The notes under the pieces are model-generated. The model saw nothing but the letters and a program-made list of their open reading frames with translations. It searched no databases and was not told where the DNA came from. A program made the position numbers and the translations under genes. This document shows, one piece after another, positions 52,936 through 61,500 of a DNA stretch of 64,000 nt (its first letter is position 1; the number at the start of each line of letters is the position of its first letter). The DNA comes from Arthrobacter caoxuetaonis (GTDB lineage: Bacteria > Actinomycetota > Actinomycetes > Actinomycetales > Micrococcaceae). The stretch covers positions 1,116,001-1,180,000 of the forward strand of contig NZ_CP099466.1 of assembly GCF_023921125.1 (NCBI RefSeq). The letters run 5' to 3'.

Positions 52936-52939
<4 letters not shown>
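52688..52939 (-). CDS. accE: Acyl-CoA carboxylase epsilon subunit
   Basis: An 83-residue protein with the AccE pattern: a variable start, then [18 protein letters not shown], a Pro/Ala-rich middle and a basic C-terminus rich in Arg and Trp ([17 protein letters not shown]). It stabilises the alpha-beta carboxylase complex in actinobacteria. Its start overlaps the accD stop by 4 bp (ATGA), so the two are made together. Confidence 0.9.
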
Positions 52940-54531
<1,592 letters not shown>

Positions 54532-54601
54532 TTACTCTCCGGTGCTGGATTCTGACGGATGGCGGGCGGATCGCCACCCCAACGCCCTGCGCAGCTGCTT
54601 C

Positions 54602-54616
54602 AGTAGGTTTCTTACA
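54602..54616. promoter_or_regulatory. Imperfect acc-box between accD and SDR (acc-box 2)
   Basis: AGTAGGTTTCTTACA, a one-mismatch version of the palindrome at 54667. It lies 71 bp before the accD start, centred 65 bp from its neighbour. Confidence 0.45.
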
Positions 54617-54666
54617 AGGGTGCGGGCGATTCACCCAGTCTAGTGAGCGCCAACACGCCCTGCGGG

Positions 54667-54681
54667 TGTAGGAAACCTACA
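54667..54681. promoter_or_regulatory. Perfect palindrome TGTAGG-aaa-CCTACA (acc-box 3)
   Basis: Six perfect pairs around a 3-nt centre, upstream of accD. It closely resembles 46918-46934 upstream of the alpha-subunit gene, so a single regulator could control both carboxylase loci. Confidence 0.6.
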
Positions 54682-54762
54682 ATTTGTGTCCCTGTGCCTT
54701 GGCTGGCTGAAGAGCCAGCCTCCAGTCGACGTCGAGGGGCGGCCGTCTTCGGAGGCGGCGGA

Positions 54763-54780
54763 TGTTACTGGTCAGTAACA
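54763..54780. promoter_or_regulatory. Perfect palindrome TGTTACTG-gt-CAGTAACA upstream of SDR
   Basis: Eight perfect pairs with a 2-nt centre, ending 30 bp before the SDR start. The size and symmetry fit a TetR-type operator. The regulator is not encoded nearby. Confidence 0.6.
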
Positions 54781-54810
54781 TTTTTCGCGCGGGTGCATTA
54801 CCCTGTCCGT

Positions 54811-55662
54811 ATGACCTCCACCACAGCATCTTCTTCTCCGCGTTCGCTGGCCGGACGCACCATCCTCATGTCCGGCGGCAGCCGGGGGATCGGCCTGGCC
54901 ATCGCCCTTCGGGCCGCTGCCGACGGTGCCAACATTGCGATGCTCGCCAAGACCGCGCAGCCGCACCCCAAGCTGGAAGGCACCGTCTACACCGCGGCCG
55001 AGCAGCTGGAAGCCGCCGGCGGCAAGGCGCTGCCGATCATTGGTGACGTGCGCCGCGACGAAGACGTTGAGAATGCCGTCGCCGCCACAATGGAACAGTT
55101 CGGCGGAATCGACATTGTGCTGAACAACGCCTCCGCTATCGACCTGCGCAAGACGGACGACGTGAGCATGAAGAGCTATGACCTGATGCAGGACATCAAT
55201 GCCCGCGGCACGTTCCTGCTCTCCAAGACGGCCCTGCCGGCGCTGCGGGACTCGGACAACGCCCACATCCTGACACTGTCCCCGCCGCTGAACCTGGACC
55301 CCAAATGGGCCGGCAGCTACCTCGCGTACACCATGGCCAAGTACGGCATGTCCCTGACCACCCTTGGCCTGTCGGAGGAGCTGAAGGAAGACGGAATCGG
55401 CGTCAACTCCCTGTGGCCGTGCACCTCGATCGACACCGCTGCCATCCGCAATATGCCCGGCGGCTCGGAACTGGCACGCGTGTCCCGCAGTGCGGACATC
55501 ATGGCCGACGCCGCGCACGCCATCCTCACGCGCCCCGGGCGCGTTGCCACCGGCAACTTCTACACGGACGAGCAGGTCCTGCGCGAGGAAGGCATCACGG
55601 ACTTCACCAAGTACAGCCTCGGCGCACCTGAGGACAAGCTGATGGCCGACTTCTTCCTCTAG
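54811..55662 (+). CDS. HSDL2-like short-chain dehydrogenase
   Basis: A 283-residue SDR. The NAD(P) motif is SGGSRGIGLAIA, NNASA follows, and the catalytic region reads SPPLNLDPKW.. then AYTMAKYG (Tyr-x-x-x-Lys). The SPPLN and AYTMAKYGMS segments are those of HSDL2-type peroxisomal-like SDRs; the SCP2 lipid-binding domain of the animal protein is absent. A role in fatty acyl or steroid-like metabolism is plausible, fitting its divergent neighbour accD. No ribosome site is seen before ATG 54811, so translation may be leaderless. Confidence 0.88.
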   Translation: MTSTTASSSPRSLAGRTILMSGGSRGIGLAIALRAAADGANIAMLAKTAQPHPKLEGTVYTAAEQLEAAGGKALPIIGDVRRDEDVENAVAATMEQFGGIDIVLNNASAIDLRKTDDVSMKSYDLMQDINARGTFLLSKTALPALRDSDNAHILTLSPPLNLDPKWAGSYLAYTMAKYGMSLTTLGLSEELKEDGIGVNSLWPCTSIDTAAIRNMPGGSELARVSRSADIMADAAHAILTRPGRVATGNFYTDEQVLREEGITDFTKYSLGAPEDKLMADFFL

Positions 55663-55728
55663 GACAGGTGCGCGGCAGGGAAGGGCCGGGCACGGCAGGC
55701 GTCGCCCCGGGATGGGGGAGGGGGCGCG

Positions 55729-55734
55729 TAATAT
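55729..55734 (+). promoter_or_regulatory. -10 element of a probable leaderless birA promoter
   Basis: TAATAT ends 7 bases before the birA ATG, which matches the spacing of leaderless actinobacterial transcripts that begin at or next to the start codon. Confidence 0.5.
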
Positions 55735-55741
55735 CGGAAAC

Positions 55742-56626
55742 ATGGATCTGCGCTACTCCAGCATGGAGCGACCACCGTTGGAGCCGGAGCGGCTGCGGGC
55801 CAGCCTTGTGGGCCCCGCAGGCCCGCTGTCCCGGCTCGATGTCGTGCAGGAAACAGGCTCAACCAACACCGATCTTGCTGACAGTGCGCGGTTATCGCCG
55901 CGTGAATATCCGGACTTTTCCGTCCTGACCGCCGAGCTGCAAACCGCCGGCCGGGGCCGCCTGGGCCGCGTGTGGCAGGCACCGGAACGCTCTTCGCTGT
56001 TTGTAAGCGTGCTGCTGCGCCCTGTTAATGCACAGGGGCGGCCGTTGCCGACCCAGTCCTACGGGTGGCTCTCCCTGCTGGCAGCACTGTCGCTGTCCAA
56101 GGCTGTGGGTGGCCGGACGGGAGTGGAACCGCGGCTGAAATGGCCCAACGACGTCATGGTCGACGGGCGCAAGCTGGCCGGTGTCCTGGCACAGCTGGTG
56201 CCGGACAGCACAGGCAACCCTCCTGCCGTAGTGGTGGGGGTGGGACTCAACGTTTCCCTCACTGACGAAGACCAGCCGGTCAGCACGGGCACCAGCCTGC
56301 TGATGGAGTACGCGTCCACCACGGACAGAAACATCCTGCTGGAGGACTTCCTGCTGCGGTTCAACCTGGACTACCGGGCGTTCTGCGCCGTCGATGGGAA
56401 TGCCTCGGTGCCCTGGTCCGTTGGCGGATGCCTGCTGGACAACGTCGCCGGGCGGATGGCGACCCTGGGGCAGGAAGTCCGTGCGCACCTGCCCGGAGGA
56501 GCGGAGCTGACGGGCCGCGCCGCCGGCCTCGACGCGCATGGCGCGCTCCTGATCATCGATGGCGACGGCGTACGGCAGACAGTCACCGCTGCCGACGTCG
56601 TGCACCTGAGGCCCGCAGGCGCATGA
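55742..56626 (+). CDS. birA: Biotin--[acetyl-CoA-carboxylase] ligase BirA
   Basis: A 294-residue group I biotin protein ligase without the N-terminal HTH of E. coli BirA, so it should not repress transcription itself. The substrate site contains QETGSTNTDL, the adenylate loop GRGRLGRVW and KWPNDVMV; the SH3-like C-terminal domain ends at VVHLRPAG. It biotinylates the acyl-CoA carboxylase alpha subunit encoded at 45036. It starts an operon with a PH-domain protein and a cyclase. Confidence 0.94.
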   Translation: MDLRYSSMERPPLEPERLRASLVGPAGPLSRLDVVQETGSTNTDLADSARLSPREYPDFSVLTAELQTAGRGRLGRVWQAPERSSLFVSVLLRPVNAQGRPLPTQSYGWLSLLAALSLSKAVGGRTGVEPRLKWPNDVMVDGRKLAGVLAQLVPDSTGNPPAVVVGVGLNVSLTDEDQPVSTGTSLLMEYASTTDRNILLEDFLLRFNLDYRAFCAVDGNASVPWSVGGCLLDNVAGRMATLGQEVRAHLPGGAELTGRAAGLDAHGALLIIDGDGVRQTVTAADVVHLRPAGA

Positions 56627-56651
56627 GCGGCGCGCACACCATCGGATTCCG

Positions 56652-57218
56652 GTGCGGATGAGGCTGGAGCCGGGGGAGCAGGTCATTGTTTCAGCGCGCC
56701 CCCATGCCGGGCCGCTGGTCAAGCAGGTCCTGCTCGCCGTTCTGGCATGTGCGGCAGGCGGGTTCGCCCTGGGGTTCCTGGGCCGTGACACCGTTCCGGC
56801 TGCGCTTGCCGACTGGACGCCCGTGCTGGCTCCCGCCGTCGCCGTGCTGGTGGTCCTGGTCCTGGTCCGTTTCTGCCTGCCGGCCGTGCTCCGCTGGAAC
56901 GCCGCCCGCTACGTGCTGACCAACCGGCGCCTGATCCAGCGCCGGGGAGTGCTTCGAAGGCAGGAACACGATCTTCCGCTGGCCTCCGTCTACCAACTGG
57001 AAGCACGGCAGGGGATACTGCAGCGGATGCAGCGTTCCGGAACCCTTCGGATCGATCTGGGGCGCGGGCGGGTCATCGACTACCCCGCGGTGCCGGAAGT
57101 CCACAGATTCAAGTCGATTGTGTTGGCCACCATAGAAGACCTGCCCATGACCGTGATGTTCGATGGTGTAGATATTGAAGGAAGCATGGGTTACGACGAA
57201 TGGAGCGGCAATGAGTGA
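56652..57218 (+). CDS. Bacterial PH-domain membrane protein (bPH2)
   Basis: A protein of about 188 residues (GTG 56652, or ATG 56658). Two membrane helices (~20-40 and ~52-76) are followed by a bPH2 domain with RYVLTNRRLIQRRGVLRRQEHDLP and QLEARQGILQRM, the pattern of the YdbS/YdbT family. These proteins are of unknown function. It lies between birA and the cyclase gene, overlapping the latter by 8 bp, so it is in the same operon. Confidence 0.85.
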   Translation: MRMRLEPGEQVIVSARPHAGPLVKQVLLAVLACAAGGFALGFLGRDTVPAALADWTPVLAPAVAVLVVLVLVRFCLPAVLRWNAARYVLTNRRLIQRRGVLRRQEHDLPLASVYQLEARQGILQRMQRSGTLRIDLGRGRVIDYPAVPEVHRFKSIVLATIEDLPMTVMFDGVDIEGSMGYDEWSGNE

Positions 57219-58353
57219 TCAGGGCCAGGACGTGCCTGAGTCCGCCGCCGAGCCGGAACCGCTGACACTCTCGATGAATGCGGTCCCGATGCCGCAGAAG
57301 CCGGTGCTGCCGGGTACCTCCGGAGGGATCGACCGGGAAGACGTCCGGCGGCTGGAAGCCCAGCTGATTGGCGGTCCGCGAACCCTCAAGCGCCGTGAAG
57401 CGGCAGCGGGAGCGGGAGTCTCACTGCTCTCGGCACGCAAGCTGTGGCGCGCCATGGGCTTCCCGAACCTCGACGACGACGCCGTGTTTTTCACCGAGGC
57501 TGACCAGGAAGCCCTCAGCACCGTGATCCAGCTGGTCCGCGAGGAACGGCTCACCGAAGAGGCCGCGATTTCCATCATGCGTTCGATCGGCCAAATGACG
57601 GACCGGATGGTTGTCTGGCAGATCGAGGCGCTCGTTGAAGAGATGGTGGTCCAGCGCGGGATCACTGACGCCGAGGCCCGGAAAAAGCTGGTGGCCGCGC
57701 TGCCGGACCTGATCGAGCCGCTCGAGAAAACCCTGGTCTACGCGTGGAAACGGCAGCTGAACGCCGCGGTCCAGCGCCTGGCGCTGCGTGCCGAGGCAGG
57801 CTTGGCCAGCCATGATTCGAACGCCGATGACAACCCGCTCCCGCTGGCACGGGCCGTCGGGTTTGCCGACCTGGTCTCTTACACCAGTCTTTCCCGCCAG
57901 ATGAACGAAAAGACCTTGGCGCAGATGGTCCAGCGGTTTGAGCACAAATGCTCGGAGATCATTTCGGTTGGCGGCGGCCGGCTCGTGAAGACCATAGGCG
58001 ACGAAGTCCTCTTCAACGCTGAGACCCCCGAGGCAGGTGCCGAAATCTCCCTGGCCCTGGCGAAGGCCTTCACCGAGGACGAACTGCTTCCGTCCGCGCG
58101 CGTAGCCATGGTGTGGGGCAGGGTGCTCTCCCGCCTGGGCGACATCTATGGGCCGACTGTGAACCTTGCCTCACGGCTCACCTCGCTGGCAGAACCTGGA
58201 ACAGTCCTCACCGACGCGTCCACGGCAGCGGCGCTGCGCAATAACGAGCGTTTTATCCTCATACCCCATTCCCCGCGCGCGGTTCGCGGTTTCGGCGAGA
58301 TCCACCCGGTCACCCTTGCCCGGGGCACCGGACAGGGACTGGTACTGGACTAA
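57211..58353 (+). CDS. Class III adenylate cyclase with MerR-like N-terminal region
   Basis: A 380-residue cytoplasmic protein. Residues ~60-105 (TLKRREAAAGAGVSLLSARKLWRAMGFPN..) look like a MerR-type winged helix, residues ~110-200 are helical, and ~215-380 are a class III cyclase domain. All catalytic residues are visible: Asp220 and Asp264 for metal, Lys260 for the adenine base, Asn318 and Arg322 for the transition state. The lysine favours ATP as substrate. ATG 57211 overlaps the previous gene and has GGAG 6 bases upstream. The N-terminal region may bind DNA or act as regulatory domain. Confidence 0.9.
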   Translation: MSDQGQDVPESAAEPEPLTLSMNAVPMPQKPVLPGTSGGIDREDVRRLEAQLIGGPRTLKRREAAAGAGVSLLSARKLWRAMGFPNLDDDAVFFTEADQEALSTVIQLVREERLTEEAAISIMRSIGQMTDRMVVWQIEALVEEMVVQRGITDAEARKKLVAALPDLIEPLEKTLVYAWKRQLNAAVQRLALRAEAGLASHDSNADDNPLPLARAVGFADLVSYTSLSRQMNEKTLAQMVQRFEHKCSEIISVGGGRLVKTIGDEVLFNAETPEAGAEISLALAKAFTEDELLPSARVAMVWGRVLSRLGDIYGPTVNLASRLTSLAEPGTVLTDASTAAALRNNERFILIPHSPRAVRGFGEIHPVTLARGTGQGLVLD

Positions 58354-58363
58354 ATCCCCTGGC

Positions 58364-58393
58364 GACAAGCCGCTTTTGCGAAGCAGGCTTGTC
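58364..58393 (+). terminator. Hairpin terminator of the birA operon
   Basis: GACAAGCCGCTT pairs with GAAGCAGGCTTGTC around a TTGC loop, with one bulged A, 11 bases after the cyclase stop. A second small palindrome, GCGACA-ct-TGTCGC, lies at 58420-58433. Confidence 0.65.
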
Positions 58394-58532
58394 ACTTTCA
58401 GGAAAGCCACTTGGAATGTGCGACACTTGTCGCGACTATCTGCCGAATTGCGGCCCGCCCGTGCGCCTGGACGCGGCACGCCGACGGCGGGGAATCGCAG
58501 GATTATTTGGGGTTTGTAACGGGGGGAAGCAA

Positions 58533-61500
58533 GTGCAGTTCTTCAGGGGGGCTACGCCTGCGCAAAGCCGCGCCCGCCGCAGGGCCGCGTCGATCGGCTC
58601 GGCCGTTGCCGCCACGGGTGCCGTCGTGGCCGGCGCCATCCTGTATCCGGGATTTGCCAGCGCCGACGTCGATCTGAACGACGGCGGTGTCTGGGTCACC
58701 AACCAGACGCAGGGCATGGTGGGCCACCTGAACTACCCCGCCCGGCTGCTCGACGGCGCCTACGCCGCCAACAGCGACGGCTTCGACGTCACCCAGTATG
58801 AGGGCACCGTCTTCCATGCCAACACCGACCAGTCCAAGGTCTCGCCCGTGGACATCGCCAACGTGGCACGCGGCAGCGAGGTACAGCTGCCGGCGTCGGC
58901 CACCATCACCCAGGGCGGCTCCGCGATCGCGGTGACCGATCCTGCCGCCGGGGCCGTCTGGCTCATGGACTCCGCTTCACTGCCCTTCTTCAGCGACACC
59001 GAAGCTGAACCCGTGGTCCAGGACTCACCCGGCGTTGCGGCCGGGGTGTCACCGGACGGATACGCGGCTGTCGCGGCGCCGCGGGAGGGACGGCTCTACG
59101 GCTATAAAGTCGCCGGGGACGGCAGCTACGGCGAGCCGCAGGTCACCGAGTCGGAGGAACTCCGCGGTTTCGGGGACACCCAGGTCGCAGCCGTGGGGGA
59201 GGAAGCCGTCGCCTTCGACGCCGAAACAGGAACCCTTGTCCTGCCCGGCGGACGCACCGTCAGCCTTCCCGACACCAAGGGCGCACGGCTCCAGGACTCC
59301 GGCCCCGAAGCGGACTTTGTTGCCATAGCTTCGGCTTCGGCCCTGATCAAACAGCCGATGGACGGTTCAGAGGCGACGGTGACCCCGGTAGCCGGCGGTG
59401 GAGTTCCTGCGGCGCCGGTGCGGGTGGACTCGTGCGTGCACGCTGCCTGGGCCGGATCCGGCACGTACATCAGGGACTGCGACTCCGACGCTGATGACTC
59501 CGTCGAGGAGATTCCCGGGATCGGCGGCTCCTCGGAACTTGTCTTTCGGGTCAACCGGTCTGTCGTGGTGCTCAACGACATTAACGGCGGCAGCGTGTGG
59601 CTGGTGCTGGAAAACATGCAGCTGGTGGATAACTGGGGGGACGTCATCCCGCCCAAGCAGGATTCCAGTGATGACGAAGAAGAATCTGCCAGCGAGAACC
59701 CGGTGAACACCCTTCCGGACCGGACCGGCGAGAACCGGCCGCCCGTCGCTTCACAGGACAGGTTCGGGGTCCGGGCCGGGCGCACCACCATCCTTAACGT
59801 CCTGGACAACGACACGGACCCTGACGGTGACCTGCTGACTGTCCGGCTCTCCGGCAGCCAGCCGTCCGCCGGGGAAATCCAGCAGATTTACAACGGTGCC
59901 GGACTGCAGCTGGTCGTTCCGCCGGGTGCCTCCGGGACCAGCACGTTCGAGTACGAGGTCAGCGACGGCCGCGGAGGCAGCGCAGCCGCCAGTGCGACAG
60001 TGCAGGTCCGCGGTTCCAGCGAGAACACCCCGCCCGAACCGCGCAGGTCCACGAAGATCCTGGTCGAACAGGGCCAGTCCGTCAGCCAGAACATCCTCAA
60101 CGACTGGATGGACCCGGACGGCGATGACCTGGTTCTGGTGGCCGCGGAACCAACGGCTGACGGGGACCAGGTGCGGACCAGGTCCGACGGACTGCTGACG
60201 TTCCGTGACATCGGAAAGACACAGGGCGTCAAGGACGTTGCCATCACTGTCTCGGACGGCACCGAAACTGCCACCGGCACTGTCACCTTCGATGTCCGGC
60301 CGGCGGGCGTCCTGCCCCCGGTCACCAACTTCGACCACTTCACCGCCACCGCGGGTGAACCAGTCACGCTGTATCCCCTGCAGAACGACCTTGATCCCGC
60401 CGGCGGCCAGCTCAGCCTCGCCAAGGCCGATGCGGAGGACGGCTCGGAACTCCTGCCGGACTACGAGACAGGTTCCATCACGTTCACTCCCGCGGATCCG
60501 GCGACGTACTACATCGAGTACCTCGTCACCAACGGACCGCAGAGCGCCAGCGGGCTCATCCGGGTGGATGCAGCCGAGTCCGGCCGCCAGGGAGCTCCGA
60601 TCGCTGTGCGCGACGTGGCCCTGCTTCCCCGCGGCGGCAACGTGCTGGTGGACGTGCTCGGCAACGACACCGACCCCACCGGCGGGGTGCTGGTGGTGCA
60701 GTCCGTCAGCACCGGCAGCAGTTCGCCGCTGGACGTCGCAGTGCTGAACCACAACATCCTCCAGATCCATGACGTGCGTGGACTCACCGGAGCCGCCACG
60801 ATCAGCTACATGGTTTCCAACGGCACCGCCAGCGCCAGCGGCGAAGTCAGCGTCCTGCCGGTGGACGGGCCGGGAACCCTGCTCCCGCCTTCGGCCTCCG
60901 CGGACACCGCTACCGTGCGGGTCGGTGACGTGGTGAACATTCCCGTCCTGGAGAACGATGTGTCGCCCACCGGCGACGAACTGACGCTCAACCCGGTTCC
61001 GGCCCAGGGGGTCGATCCAGCCGACGGGCAGCTGTTTGCTTCCGGGAACATGCTCCGTTTCGTTGCCGGAGATACAGCCAAGACGGTCTACGCGATTTAC
61101 GAAGTACGCGACTCCACCGGGCAGAGCGACTCCGCCCAGGTGCGCATCAACATCCGGCCGCGCGACGACGAGAAAAACACCCCTCCGGTGCCCAGGAATT
61201 TGGAAGGACGGGCGATCGCCGGGAGCACCGTACGGATTCCAGTGCCTCTGGACGGCCTTGATGCCGACGGCGATTCGGTCTTCCTCAGCGGGATCAGTGA
61301 AGCACCCCGGCTCGGCGCCGCGGTTCCAGGACCCCATTACATCGACTACACAGCTTCAGCCACCGGTGCGGGCACTGACTCGTTCACCTATGAAGTACGA
61401 GACAGGCTGGGGCTGGTGAACACCGGCACGGTCCGCGTGGGAATCGCCCCGGTAGCGGAAGCCAACCAGAAACCCGTGGCCGTGAACGACGCCGTGACCG

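Noticed and set aside
59751..61337. A 528-codon open frame on the minus strand.
   Set aside because: Antisense to the giant repeat protein, which has a signal peptide and clear Ig-like repeats in the plus frame. The antisense product shows no motif.
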